Below are positions 1 through 9,363 of a stretch of 64,000 nt of DNA, one piece after another. The stretch spans positions 1 through 64,000 of the forward strand of contig JAIELX010000012.1 of assembly GCA_019752635.1 (NCBI GenBank), in the 5' to 3' direction. Source of the DNA: Candidatus Obscuribacterales bacterium. Its GTDB lineage: Bacteria; Cyanobacteriota; Vampirovibrionia; Obscuribacterales; Obscuribacteraceae. The position numbers and the translations under genes were made by a program. The notes below the pieces were generated by a model. It was not told where the DNA came from and did not search any database. It saw only the letters and a program-made list of their open reading frames with translations. Within the stretch, counting starts at the first letter, position 1; each line of letters opens with the position of its first letter.

Positions 1-107
1 GACAAAGTAATGGAGTCGAAACCGGTAGAAGCGAAGCCAGCTGAAAAGGCAGCGGAAGCAAAACCGGCCGACAAAGTAATGGAGTCGAAACCGGTAGAAG
101 CGAAGCC
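1..107 (+). repeat. 69-bp in-frame tandem repeat, cut by window edge
   Basis: Bases 1-38 are repeated exactly at 70-107, giving a period of 69 bp (23 codons). The repeat encodes the unit DKVMESKPVEAKP plus a variable tail. Exact nucleotide identity points to recent duplication or slippage, and further copies may lie upstream of the window. Confidence 0.85.
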
Positions 108-1002
108 CGTTGAAACGCGGATGAGTCCTGGTGAAACTGTTCGGTTCTCAGGCGAGAGCTATCGAGTGGCCGGGTTTGTCGGCGCACAAGTGGTCCTTCA
201 ACGCCCTGGCGTTGTCGAATCAGCCATCGCTGAGCCAATCACTGCTGCTGATCTGGAAACCAAATACGAGGCAGTTAAACTCGAAATTAACGGTACAGAG
301 CAAACCCGCTACATGGAAAAAGGACAGCCTGGCAAAGGATTGTTCCAGATTACGGAGGCCGGTGGTCAGCGTTTTATTGCAGCTGATGCGACTCTAACGG
401 TAGCTAGTGCACCATCTGTGGAGCGAGTGACAAGCGGGGGAACCGCTGCAGGAACCAGTCCGGTGTCGAAACCGCTTGAAGCAAAACCTGTCGAAGTGCC
501 CGGTGCTAAACCTGTTGAGCGAGTAGCCCCACCCCGAGATGGTGCTGCCGCCCCTAGCGCCGAGCGACTGCAGGGAACCAGTATAGTCGCGCAAGGTGAT
601 GGAACCATTCGACGTGAAGGATCAACTATAGGCGAGGTAAGTGTGGAGCGTCTTCGCTCTCAGACGGAACTGTCTCCTGACCAGATACGAGCGATGGAAT
701 TGGAAGCAAACCGTCTCAAAGCTTCGGAACTGGCCGCTGATAAGCAAAAAGGTGAGCAGCTCGAAAGAGTAGTTCGTACCTTAAGAGGTGAATTCGGAGC
801 AGAGGCGCGGACCGCTGCACACACCGGAGTCCTAACGGAGGCGAAGCGCGAAATTGAATTGCGCCCTGGCCGAGTTGGGGTAGGCACCGGCGTTGCCGTT
901 GGGATTTTGGCCGTTGCTGCGTTCGCCTGGTTCCTCAATTCGCAGAATCGGCCAACAGCGCCGCTTCAGCGACCAAGCGTAACTGGTAACAATTCAAAAT
1001 AG
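1..1002 (+). CDS. K/P/E/A-rich C-terminally anchored protein, 5' end missing
   Basis: The reading frame is open from the first base, and the residues before the first ATG (position 10) are the same D-K-V that precede the second repeat copy, so the gene very probably begins left of the window. The visible product has a low-complexity stretch of ESKPVEAKP-type units (about residues 1-40), then a compact region (about 42-140) with many beta-type residues, then a second E/K/P-rich linker and a charged probable coiled coil (about 215-290). A single hydrophobic segment (about 295-315, VGVGTGVAVGILAVAAFAWF) lies close to the C-terminus and is followed by a short polar tail, suggesting a tail-anchored or single-pass membrane protein. 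No enzymatic motif was seen and I do not recognise the family. K/P/E/A linkers often span a periplasm or a crowded surface, but that is only an analogy. Confidence 0.8.
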   Translation, partial: DKVMESKPVEAKPAEKAAEAKPADKVMESKPVEAKPVETRMSPGETVRFSGESYRVAGFVGAQVVLQRPGVVESAIAEPITAADLETKYEAVKLEINGTEQTRYMEKGQPGKGLFQITEAGGQRFIAADATLTVASAPSVERVTSGGTAAGTSPVSKPLEAKPVEVPGAKPVERVAPPRDGAAAPSAERLQGTSIVAQGDGTIRREGSTIGEVSVERLRSQTELSPDQIRAMELEANRLKASELAADKQKGEQLERVVRTLRGEFGAEARTAAHTGVLTEAKREIELRPGRVGVGTGVAVGILAVAAFAWFLNSQNRPTAPLQRPSVTGNNSK

Positions 1003-1032
1003 CTATCAGCCTCTGACTTCATTGGCGGACAT

Positions 1033-1058
1033 GAGTGTGCATCTTCTGATGCGCACTC
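1033..1058 (+). terminator. Hairpin downstream of first gene
   Basis: GAGTGTGCATC (1033-1043) pairs with GATGCGCACTC (1048-1058) around a TTCT loop, with one G-U pair. It begins 31 bases after the stop codon of the preceding gene. There is no clear T-run after it, so it may be a Rho-assisted terminator or an mRNA-stabilising hairpin. It argues against the TTG start at 1022 for the next gene. Confidence 0.45.
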
Positions 1059-1222
1059 GTCCTGCTTCGGTTTCACTGGCGCTGCTATCCTTGCTGCAGC
1101 CCTTGTTGCTTCGTCCATGGTGCCCCAGTCCCCCGAACTTATTGGAATGTCAGTATGTGATAATAACAGCGTGCCGGGATGCAGCAGACAGCATACTTCC
1201 GTGGGGGCTGAGGATTCAGTTG

Positions 1223-2431
1223 ATGGTCGAAGACTTTACACCTTCAGATTCTGATTCATCGCACACGGATCGTATTGTGCCATCTTCGGAAGATTGGATT
1301 CGGACTCGTTTTCCTCTTCTCAATGAGGTCGAGTTCTCCAATGTGTTTCTCTCGCGATTCAAACAGGCAAATCCTGATTTCACCGCAGAGAATAGTCCGG
1401 AATCTTTTTCTTTGCGTGTTAGTCCTGACGATCCCGTCTATCAGAGTTTGTTAGGAGAAGTCGCGCACGACCTGCGTGCTCTCGTTGAGCTATCGCAGCT
1501 GAGCGGAGATGGAGAGCCTGTTGCGGCCAGAAGTGCTCTGGTCTTTATTCTTTCTCACAGTGGAGAGCCTGTTGTGGAAGATGCTCGTGTCACCGCTGTT
1601 GGTGCTGCCTTGAACGCGATCAATCAGTGGTCGTTGCAACCGGAGCTCCGCAATGATGCCTTGGCTCACCTGAGCTGGCTTCTCGGCTTTGGCGGTGATT
1701 TATCGTTAGCCGTCAGAGCTGACTTGCTGGATTCGTTTGAGTCCTGCCTGCAGTCAGGTGTGACATCGATATCTGAAGTCTCCGCATGCATGCAAAATGC
1801 GATGGAGCTTGAGATGCGTATGTTCGACGGCTCGGCGGAGCGAAAAGCCTCAATGTTGCGGTGGATAAGTCTGTGCAGCAAATATGCGGCTCCGGCAATT
1901 TGTATCCTGCTGGACGTCATTAGTGATCTTTCGGACGACTTTGATATCAGACAGACTGCAAAAGCTGTTGCCTATGATTTGAGGGGATCTGTGAGGCGCC
2001 TCTGGGAAGATACGATTGTTGATCAGGTTTCGCCTTTGGAATCTCGCGCAGCCAGACTTCTGGAAGGAAGACAGAGGCGCTATGCAGATCCTGATATGGC
2101 GCAGCATGTCATCTCGCAATGCAAAGGCGAACCTATAAGGGAGATGAGCGATCCCCGGCTGCCACAATTGCTGGAAATTATGAGAGATGGTAGCGAGCGC
2201 GTCAGGCTAGCAGCCGCTCGTTGTTTGACGGAGTGCCAAATTCTCGAGCAACCGTTTCCGGAAATACGCGAGTCGCTCTACTGCGTCGCTGAGATTTTGG
2301 TGAACGCCGGTGATTCTAGATACGTAGGTGATGCTATTTGGATTCTCAACAACTTCAAGGCCACAAATCCGCATGTGGCTTCGTATGCAGATGCTGCGAT
2401 TTCTACTGCTACCTCAAAATTCTTGCGTTAA
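1223..2431 (+). CDS. HEAT-repeat-like protein, paralogue of the following giant protein
   Basis: The product is about 402 residues if it starts at ATG 1223. The frame opens at TTG 1022, but that start precedes a strong hairpin and gives an implausible N-terminus; 1223 has a GAGG about ten bases upstream. The protein is mostly helical with leucine- and alanine-rich repeats of the HEAT type and has no signal peptide from this start. It aligns colinearly with about residues 1397-1775 of the giant protein at 2875-8571. Examples are DWIRTRFPLLN against NWINENFPLLN, LRGSVRRLWEDT against LRDSVSLMWDQT, and SERVRLAAARCLTECQ against NERVRLAAAKVLIDSQ. HEAT arrays normally serve as protein-binding scaffolds; the partner is unknown. 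It is probably a free-standing duplicate of one segment of its neighbour. Confidence 0.7.
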   Translation: MVEDFTPSDSDSSHTDRIVPSSEDWIRTRFPLLNEVEFSNVFLSRFKQANPDFTAENSPESFSLRVSPDDPVYQSLLGEVAHDLRALVELSQLSGDGEPVAARSALVFILSHSGEPVVEDARVTAVGAALNAINQWSLQPELRNDALAHLSWLLGFGGDLSLAVRADLLDSFESCLQSGVTSISEVSACMQNAMELEMRMFDGSAERKASMLRWISLCSKYAAPAICILLDVISDLSDDFDIRQTAKAVAYDLRGSVRRLWEDTIVDQVSPLESRAARLLEGRQRRYADPDMAQHVISQCKGEPIREMSDPRLPQLLEIMRDGSERVRLAAARCLTECQILEQPFPEIRESLYCVAEILVNAGDSRYVGDAIWILNNFKATNPHVASYADAAISTATSKFLR

Positions 2432-2874
2432 ACACAGGTGGAAACAAGTAGCATGTTTCGGTTTGCCGTGTTTTTTTAGTGGTGCGGAGGCTGATCCTGT
2501 ACAGTGCAAACTGCCGCCGACTGAGAAGGTAAATCCGAATGCGTCCACGGATGCAGCACAGACGGTGTTGTCGTTTCCGTAGACGGACCGAAAAATTCGT
2601 CGACGTCTTGATGAATCTGCACTCCAACGTATAGTAGCGATGGATTGACTCATGGTTTTGCGTTGTTCGGCGAAGAATGCGAAATGGTTTGTAGGGATGG
2701 GGTTTCGGGCTTTGAGACCGGGTGTGGAATTCTGCACGTCGGTTCTGGATTGTTGCACGGTTACTTGGTGTCGATATTGTCGGATTATGGACAGGCTCGA
2801 ATATATAGAAACAGGGGAATTTCGGGTAAATAGGAAAGGGACCCGCACTAGGGACCTGACCGTAGGGGGCTTAA
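2432..2874. other. Intergenic region, 443 bp
   Basis: No convincing gene is present. A short frame, MFRFAVFF then stop, starts at 2453 and breaks at a T7 run. Removing one T would join it to an open frame ending at 2582. A weak promoter-like pair lies at 2777-2805. The 224-residue minus-strand frame across the region (2414-3088) is a shadow of the giant gene's 5' end. Confidence 0.5.
2777..2805 (+). promoter_or_regulatory. Possible sigma-70-type promoter for the giant HEAT gene
   Basis: TTGTCG (2777-2782) and an AT-rich box AATATA (2800-2805) are separated by 17 bases, about 70 bases upstream of the ATG at 2875. Both boxes match consensus only partly. Confidence 0.3.
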
Positions 2875-5800
2875 ATGGGCGACGAAGAGACACTGTTGAG
2901 ACCGCAAGAAGCGCCAAGACCTGGCGATCCGCCGGCGCTTGACAATCCTCCGCGAGACTTAATTCATGAAGCGTTTGGAGCGCCTGATTCGGCTGCCGAG
3001 GGCCCCGCGCAAGCAAAACCCGATGAGAAACCAGTCGCTCCACCCGAAGCACCAGCTGTTCGCGCACCGGCGGCGGATATTCCCGCACCTTTCACTCCGC
3101 TTGATGCTGCCGCCAAAACCAGAGAGATCGAGGAACTGCGTCGCGCTGGTGCGCCACTAACTGGCGACGACCTGAAGCGAAATCAATACTTGCAGCAGAC
3201 TCTTTCTAATCTGGCTGGATTGTTCACCGAAGTTGCCCCTAAACGTGAAGACGAGAAGCCTGAAGATTATCTCAAAAGACGTGCGGACGAAGTAAGTAAA
3301 CAGCGTGAACGATTAGAGTTGGAAAAAGAAGCCGGAGTGTTTGGACCTGCCACCAAAGCTGCTTACGAAAACTACGTCAATTTTCTGCAAAGAAGAGCCA
3401 TTCCTGAAGCTGTTCGCGAGATGGACAGTTTGCAGCTTGCGATGCCGCCCGGTTGCCCGATCGGATTGCCGGCCGATCAGTATCAGCGCAGAATTAGTCC
3501 GGAACTTTATCGTGCGCTCGGATCAAATAACGAACTGTCGTTGAACATGGGATTGGATGTCACCAATCTGCCAACTGAAGCGCAACTACAAAAGTTAGAC
3601 AGTGCCTACGAGTGGCTGGCTAAGTGCAACGAGGGGGCCGCGGATGCTCGCGGTCAACATCAGGAGCGAGTCCTGAACAAACTCATTAGCGACATGGGAC
3701 TCCCACGGACGTGGGCACGAAGAGAAGGAGAGGATCCTGCGGCATGGCGTGCTTCTGCTGCTGAGATGGTTGATCTGGCAACGAGAACACGAAACTATGT
3801 CGAAGCGATGCAGAGCCTCTACAAGGCCTCCCATGATCGTGATTTTCCTCTTGAACTGCCATTGGGCACCACTTTGAAGATAAAGGTCGGTGAAACAGTT
3901 CACGATGTGAGCGCACGAGATATCAACACTCCGCAAGTGCGAAACTGGTTTAAGACTGGCACGATTCAACAAGTAAAGCTTGATCTTCCGAGCGATCTCA
4001 GGCAAGACAATCCGATAAACGACCAGAAAATACAAACTCTGCGCGAGTGGATTACCCGGCATGGAGACCGAATCGACAGCGCCGTTGAGACGTTGGTGAA
4101 AGCGAATCCTGAGACGATCTTGATGTATGGTGATCAGGAAGTCAAAAACGGCCGCGCGATACTCAACGAGAGGCGCGAGTTTATGGGGTTGGCCCCGCCG
4201 GATTATGTGGCGAAACCCGGTGAAATTCTTGAGCAAACAAATTTGATCGGTCACGACTTTGAGGTGCAAGATCTAGGAAACGGTAAATTCAGAATTTCTC
4301 AAAGCATTCAAGCTGAGAGGGCGCCATGGTACGCATACCAGAACTTTCGTTGCCTTGGAATCGAGGATGTTGGGACCAAAAGGCAGATTCCACCGAGGGA
4401 AGTGGATGGCGATGCATTTATACCCGTGCGCAGCGGCGACAAAATTGAGATTGTTCAAGCGAAGAACTTGGCCCAGTTTCGGGCCATGCAGGAACTGGGC
4501 TACAAGGGCGAGAAATTCCTGAGCACAGCGGTGGATGTTGCATTTGCGGCTTCAGTGATTGCGACTGCTGGTGGCACTGCCGGTGCGGCTGTAGGTTGGG
4601 GTGCAGTACAGTTGACAGCGCGTCAAGCGGCCTGGCAGCTTGGAAAATTGGCAATTCGCGCGACAGTCGCCGGTGCCGGAATCTTCAACAACGCAGGTGG
4701 TCGAGAGCTTTCAATCGGCGGTGTGAACGTCGGCGAGCACATCAACACTGCTCGCGGGTTATACTTCCTCGCTGATATCTCGCACGGACTTGCCAGCGGC
4801 GGTTGGAAGATGTTTCGCGCTGCAAAAGCTACGGAAGGGGCTGCTCAGGCAATGTCCGGCTCCGAGATTGTGCATACGGTCATTCACGGGCGTGCTGCCG
4901 TCAATGGTGCGGAGGCATTGCGAGGAATGCCGTTCATTCGTCAGTTGGATACGGCCGCAAATTGGGGATTCAAGGCGTCTGAGTATGCCTTCGCACCGGT
5001 TATTGTTTCTGAATTGTCGCATCAGGTTCAACGCCTTAGAGAATTGGGACAACGGGATCCTGGCAGAGACGCGATTATTCAAGTGGGTGACGGTCGTGGT
5101 ATGCAGAGAGTGGAGGCGGGAGCCTTCAACCCTGCGGACCCGAAAGCAGTCGAAGGGGCGCGTGCAGTCTTAGACAACTATGCATCGGTGATGTCTGCCG
5201 GGCGTTCGGATGCAGTCAAGGCGGAGATACAATCGGTATTCGATCAAGCCAAACGCTTGATCGGAAAAGATGTTCGTCCAGAAGATCGAACGGCGTTTCT
5301 TCAAAAAATGCTTGAGAATGCGAGCTTCACCGGAGATGAGATTCGCGATCTTGAGCAAGCCCACGATAGCAACAGTACTACGTTTACGCTCAGCAACGAG
5401 CAGCTTAACGACCTAACCGACCCGCACAAAAGGTTGAAGTTTCCCAGAGCGGTGCAAGATTTGGCGGAACGGATCCTGGCAGGTAAAAATCCAGATGTTG
5501 CCGCAGCCAGTCGTGTCGCGATGTTGTATGTTGCGCGCGATGCTGATGGTAAATTGCCTGCTTCGTTGGCGTCTATTCCCCGACAAGTAAATGAATACTC
5601 TCGGAACATTACCACCTATGATAGCGAGGGTGGTGCCCATACGCATGCGCATACAATGCCTGCGCGGACGGCGTCTTTGAGTATGTCAACTCGCGAAGCT
5701 GTTCGAGATCTTCGCTTGGATATGATGTCGACAAACCTCGGCAATCGAGGGATAGTCACTGGCGAAGTGTTGACCCGTATTGGTGCTCTGACGCACCAGC

Positions 5801-8571
5801 AGTACGGTGGCATTTTGCAGGATGTTTTGCGAAATCCTGCTGCCACTCGCGACGATAGAATGCGGGCTCTGACCGACGCATACGGCGCACGGTTCGCTAC
5901 GGTAGTAGATGGAACTCGCTACGCGGAATCTGTTCCCCCTGGCCGTGAATCTGCGCTCGACAGGCAGAGAAATCTTGGTCGGCATTTCGGTTTGTCCTCC
6001 AAAGATATGATCGCGACTTTGGAAACAACGGCCAAGACCGATGCCGATCCCGATGTTCGAGCAATGGCCGCTGCTCAGCTATACGGGCTGAATGATCGCG
6101 ATCCGCATCGCCGTGCCGAAGTTCTAGCCGCACTCAACACCATGTGGCAAGCTAACAAAGACAAGAGCGGAGAATTTGCTCGTCTTGCTGTTGAAATGAT
6201 TCGCCGTGACATGCAAGCCGCAATTCCAGAAGACGCTGCTATGGCTGACTGGGTTCGCGAAAGACGTGCAAATGCGGCTCTATCGCTTGCACTTTTGACT
6301 CCCGCAACTGATGCGGCAACGCAACGTACTATCAATCGCACTTTGGCTGAATCATACAGCAATACCAACCCGGTGCTAGCGCTCAAAGTATTGGACGCGC
6401 TGGTGCCTGATCGCATCCGACAGCTTACCGCGACCGATGCGCCCTTGGCCAACAGTCTGAGGTCGTCGATTGTGGAACTGACTCGAACCCTTCCCGACAC
6501 CAGGACGAAGGCTGAGACTTTGGAAAAGATCCTCAGCAAGGTTAAGCCACTGTTCGAAGGAGGCGATGTGGCGCTCAGCCGGCAGCTATGTCGCAACCTG
6601 GAAAGCCTGCTGGACAACAATCAATACAACAGAAACTATGCCGAGCACTTTCCTAATGTTCGCGTGGCCGCAATCGAGGCTCTTTCTTTTGGCCTCGGCA
6701 GCCAGGACAGCCTAAATTTTATTCGCAGGCATGTGACGGCGGAAGCAAAGCTTGCCGTGCGCGGTACGGCAGAGCCGCTTGATGCCAATGAGCCGAGCGC
6801 CGCAGTGCGGATGGCTGCCGTCAGGGCGCTGGAACATTTGAGAGATCCTGAGATTAGATCCTATATAGCGACTCTAATTGACAAAGAATCCGACCCGCAA
6901 GTGGCAAGTCGGTTGCGCGACATCAGGTCCTTTCAGCAACGCCTTGAACCCGGTTCGCGAGAGTATCAAGATATTCGCCAACGCGTTGAAGCTGCCGTGA
7001 TCAACCCTTCTGCAGAAGCTAAATACGCGCACATACGAGCCTTCGGCCAGGAGCGAGCACAGAATTGGATCAATGAAAACTTTCCGCTATTGAACGCTGC
7101 AGAGTACAGGCGCCAGGCGCAGAATGCGATTGATGACGCCGCCTATGGCTTTCCGAATCTCTTTCGGTCTCGCGATACCATTTTAAACCGAGAGCGCGAC
7201 GGGGCGAGCGGAGTGCGGGACCAGCGTGAGGCACAGTGGAACAATCTGGTGGCGATGTCGCGTCAGGAAAATGCTGATGGGGACTATGCTCGCCGGGCGT
7301 TGTTCTATATCGCCACCTCTCCTGTTGCTGATATTCTTGGACCGGGCGGAGAGGCTGTCGGTCTACACAGTGATTACGACAACGATCACCAGTTCACCGG
7401 CTTTCGTCACCCCAATTGGCGTCATCAGGCGGCACTTGAGCTGGCTAAGTCCTGTGGAACGGGGACTGGTTCTCGCGACATGACCGCGTTCTACATAGAG
7501 CAGGGGCTGACCGCAACGTCCGGTCTTGGCGCGGCTGCTCGACTTGCAATGTTGGAAGGATTGAAGGAACTGGCCGTTCCGAATAGAGCCGGTGAAGCCG
7601 GTATCACCCGTGAGAAGTTGGCTCAGACTCTGACTCGCGCGCTGGAATTGGAGCTGAGGCGTCCGTCTGCAGACCAAAATGAAGAGTTTCAGGCAAAGCT
7701 CGTGAAAGAGCTGAGTGATATGAAATATCGAATGGCCGTCCCGATTTTTGATGGAATGTCGCGCTCTCGTTTTCAGAAGGTTAAGGACGCGGCCGCCACG
7801 GCTTTGGTTGAGTTGCGCGACTCGGTTTCGCTAATGTGGGACCAGACCGGGACCGACCGAAACTCCACGCCTGAGAAGCGAGCGGAGCGCCTGCGTCTAG
7901 CTTTAGCTGATACCAATGATGGTGAGCGCGCTGTTCAGGAGATTTTTAACGCATACAAAGGGCATCGAATTTCAGATGCCAAAGATCCCGGTCTTGCGCA
8001 CTTACAAGTGGCTATGCAGGACACCAACGAGCGTGTGCGCTTAGCTGCTGCCAAAGTTCTGATCGATTCCCAGCTCCCCAACAACAATCCAGCGAAAGCC
8101 AAAGCAATCCAGGTGTTAGCCGACCTGGTGTTTACAAGTTCCACCAGCGGCTATCGCACTGACGCATTTGCGGAATTGGGTAAGTTGGAGCTTCCTGGTC
8201 CGTTGCATCTGATGGGTTCTGGAAATCGGCTGCTCAAACTCGAGAAAATCGCGGGTAAGATCCGTGGTACTGAATATGAGGGCAATAAAGAGATCGGTTG
8301 GCTTTATCAAAATGGTGCTTCCATGCGTATTCAGCTGGATGCTTCCAACACCTTGATCGGGTTCACTGAAAGTGGTGCTACATATCGCCGCAAGCAGGAT
8401 GGCGGTCGCTATCTCGACCAGTATGACGGCCCGAACAATCAGGTTTGGCGAGGTCGCTACACCATGCTGGAAAGGGGATCGTACTGGTTTCAGCAGGAGA
8501 ATACCGCCAAGCGTTTTACCAGAAACCCCGATGGTACATGGTCTGAGTCCGCCGTACCATGGACGCCGTAG
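2875..8571 (+). CDS. Giant HEAT-repeat protein, 1898 residues
   Basis: The ATG at 2875 follows a GGGGG run at ribosome-binding distance. The N-terminus is proline- and acid-rich (PQEAPRPGDPP type, residues 1-80) and has no signal peptide. Charged helices follow (about 110-190). Around residues 545-610 there is a hydrophobic, glycine/alanine-rich stretch (DVAFAASVIATAGGTAGAA) that could insert in or lie on a membrane. From about residue 1050 to 1775 the sequence is built of HEAT-like helical repeats (PDVRAMAAAQLYGL, PSAAVRMAAVRALEHL, NERVRLAAAKVL). The last 120 residues change character to aromatic beta-type sequence (GATYRRKQDGGRYLDQYDG). No catalytic motif was found. The length and architecture fit a large scaffold, possibly for an assembly at the envelope, but that is inference. 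The upstream gene is a paralogue of residues 1397-1775. Confidence 0.85.
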   Translation: MGDEETLLRPQEAPRPGDPPALDNPPRDLIHEAFGAPDSAAEGPAQAKPDEKPVAPPEAPAVRAPAADIPAPFTPLDAAAKTREIEELRRAGAPLTGDDLKRNQYLQQTLSNLAGLFTEVAPKREDEKPEDYLKRRADEVSKQRERLELEKEAGVFGPATKAAYENYVNFLQRRAIPEAVREMDSLQLAMPPGCPIGLPADQYQRRISPELYRALGSNNELSLNMGLDVTNLPTEAQLQKLDSAYEWLAKCNEGAADARGQHQERVLNKLISDMGLPRTWARREGEDPAAWRASAAEMVDLATRTRNYVEAMQSLYKASHDRDFPLELPLGTTLKIKVGETVHDVSARDINTPQVRNWFKTGTIQQVKLDLPSDLRQDNPINDQKIQTLREWITRHGDRIDSAVETLVKANPETILMYGDQEVKNGRAILNERREFMGLAPPDYVAKPGEILEQTNLIGHDFEVQDLGNGKFRISQSIQAERAPWYAYQNFRCLGIEDVGTKRQIPPREVDGDAFIPVRSGDKIEIVQAKNLAQFRAMQELGYKGEKFLSTAVDVAFAASVIATAGGTAGAAVGWGAVQLTARQAAWQLGKLAIRATVAGAGIFNNAGGRELSIGGVNVGEHINTARGLYFLADISHGLASGGWKMFRAAKATEGAAQAMSGSEIVHTVIHGRAAVNGAEALRGMPFIRQLDTAANWGFKASEYAFAPVIVSELSHQVQRLRELGQRDPGRDAIIQVGDGRGMQRVEAGAFNPADPKAVEGARAVLDNYASVMSAGRSDAVKAEIQSVFDQAKRLIGKDVRPEDRTAFLQKMLENASFTGDEIRDLEQAHDSNSTTFTLSNEQLNDLTDPHKRLKFPRAVQDLAERILAGKNPDVAAASRVAMLYVARDADGKLPASLASIPRQVNEYSRNITTYDSEGGAHTHAHTMPARTASLSMSTREAVRDLRLDMMSTNLGNRGIVTGEVLTRIGALTHQQYGGILQDVLRNPAATRDDRMRALTDAYGARFATVVDGTRYAESVPPGRESALDRQRNLGRHFGLSSKDMIATLETTAKTDADPDVRAMAAAQLYGLNDRDPHRRAEVLAALNTMWQANKDKSGEFARLAVEMIRRDMQAAIPEDAAMADWVRERRANAALSLALLTPATDAATQRTINRTLAESYSNTNPVLALKVLDALVPDRIRQLTATDAPLANSLRSSIVELTRTLPDTRTKAETLEKILSKVKPLFEGGDVALSRQLCRNLESLLDNNQYNRNYAEHFPNVRVAAIEALSFGLGSQDSLNFIRRHVTAEAKLAVRGTAEPLDANEPSAAVRMAAVRALEHLRDPEIRSYIATLIDKESDPQVASRLRDIRSFQQRLEPGSREYQDIRQRVEAAVINPSAEAKYAHIRAFGQERAQNWINENFPLLNAAEYRRQAQNAIDDAAYGFPNLFRSRDTILNRERDGASGVRDQREAQWNNLVAMSRQENADGDYARRALFYIATSPVADILGPGGEAVGLHSDYDNDHQFTGFRHPNWRHQAALELAKSCGTGTGSRDMTAFYIEQGLTATSGLGAAARLAMLEGLKELAVPNRAGEAGITREKLAQTLTRALELELRRPSADQNEEFQAKLVKELSDMKYRMAVPIFDGMSRSRFQKVKDAAATALVELRDSVSLMWDQTGTDRNSTPEKRAERLRLALADTNDGERAVQEIFNAYKGHRISDAKDPGLAHLQVAMQDTNERVRLAAAKVLIDSQLPNNNPAKAKAIQVLADLVFTSSTSGYRTDAFAELGKLELPGPLHLMGSGNRLLKLEKIAGKIRGTEYEGNKEIGWLYQNGASMRIQLDASNTLIGFTESGATYRRKQDGGRYLDQYDGPNNQVWRGRYTMLERGSYWFQQENTAKRFTRNPDGTWSESAVPWTP

Positions 8572-8643
8572 CCGTGCCAGGTGAGCGTTCAGGCTTCGAC
8601 CCCGCCCGTTGCTGAGACTCCTTAAACCGGTATTGTTGCTTGC

Positions 8644-9012
8644 CTATTGGCGCTTTTGCAGAGCGATCTCCAGTTCCGCCCAAGCGTACCTAAGTTCCGC
8701 GCGCAGCTTTTCCAGGTCACCCTCCATGCGGGAACGGGCGCTATCATCCGCTGCTTCATAGTGGAGCAGCATTTCCGGTTGCAGCTCTTTGAGTTTGTCT
8801 TTTGACGTTTTAGCGCTCATTTGGAACTGCTTGATCATCATCGATTCTTCCGACAATAATCCGTCTAGCGGGGTTTCCATGGCTCGCCTGTAGACGCGGT
8901 CGAGCTCGTCCATGTAATCACCTAATTTCCGTTGATAGGACTGCACGATTCTTCCCTCAGCCGGTTCGGTAATCGACAGACGGCGACGCTGCGCTCTCTC
9001 TTGCCGGGGCAT
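8644..9012 (-). CDS. Small coiled-coil protein, 122 residues
   Basis: The product starts at ATG 9012 and is highly charged and helical throughout (KLGDYMDELDRVYRRAM, DLEKLRAELRYAWAELEIAL). It has no signal peptide, membrane segment or cysteine. The C-terminal half would form a coiled coil. The gene is convergent with the giant HEAT gene (72 bases between stops). The Shine-Dalgarno is weak. No family is recognised. The heptad pattern favours real coding over a shadow, since no gene lies on the other strand. Confidence 0.6.
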   Translation of the reverse strand: MPRQERAQRRRLSITEPAEGRIVQSYQRKLGDYMDELDRVYRRAMETPLDGLLSEESMMIKQFQMSAKTSKDKLKELQPEMLLHYEAADDSARSRMEGDLEKLRAELRYAWAELEIALQKRQ

Positions 9013-9363
9013 ACTGCCGCCGGCGCTGCGCTTGGACGAAGTCGTCCATATCTTACCGCCGCAGGATGAATTTTGTGACGACGCGTGACAAGAACGTGCA
9101 TTTTCGAGAGAAAAATTCCGGCAGAAAGATTAAAATCCGCTAATTTACCGCCGCGTTAGGAAGAAGCTTTTGATGGCTTGGTCTAAGGATTGACTGCTCA
9201 TTATCCTGTTGGGATCCGATCCTGATAACGAAATGTTTCCAGGCTATTCCGGCTTTCCCAGTAGAATCGATTCGGTACATAAAATTTACTTGCGGATGTC
9301 AAATATTATGGTAAGTTAATTAGGTTGCCTTATTCTTACCATTTTTTAATAGAGAGCCGCCCG
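9013..9363. other. Intergenic region upstream of the Tad-like cluster
   Basis: This 351-bp AT-rich stretch separates the divergent coiled-coil gene from the TPR/Tad-like cluster. It contains a TATTAT box (9304-9309) and the hairpin at 9308-9342. No open frame looks coding. Confidence 0.5.
9308..9347 (+). terminator. Hairpin with T-run just before the TPR/Tad cluster (possible attenuator)
   Basis: ATGGTAAG (9308-9315) pairs with CTTACCAT (9335-9342) and is followed by a run of six T (9342-9347), ending 16 bases before the ATG at 9364. It has the form of an intrinsic terminator with a 19-base loop. In this position it could attenuate the operon or stop read-through from upstream. The stem is AT-rich, so its strength is uncertain. 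Confidence 0.4.

Noticed and set aside
2414..3088. 224-residue minus-strand open frame
   Set aside because: It overlaps the 5' end of the giant HEAT gene antisense and has no family-like sequence.
3595..4269. 224-residue minus-strand open frame
   Set aside because: It lies wholly antisense to the giant HEAT gene, whose frame is clearly coding.
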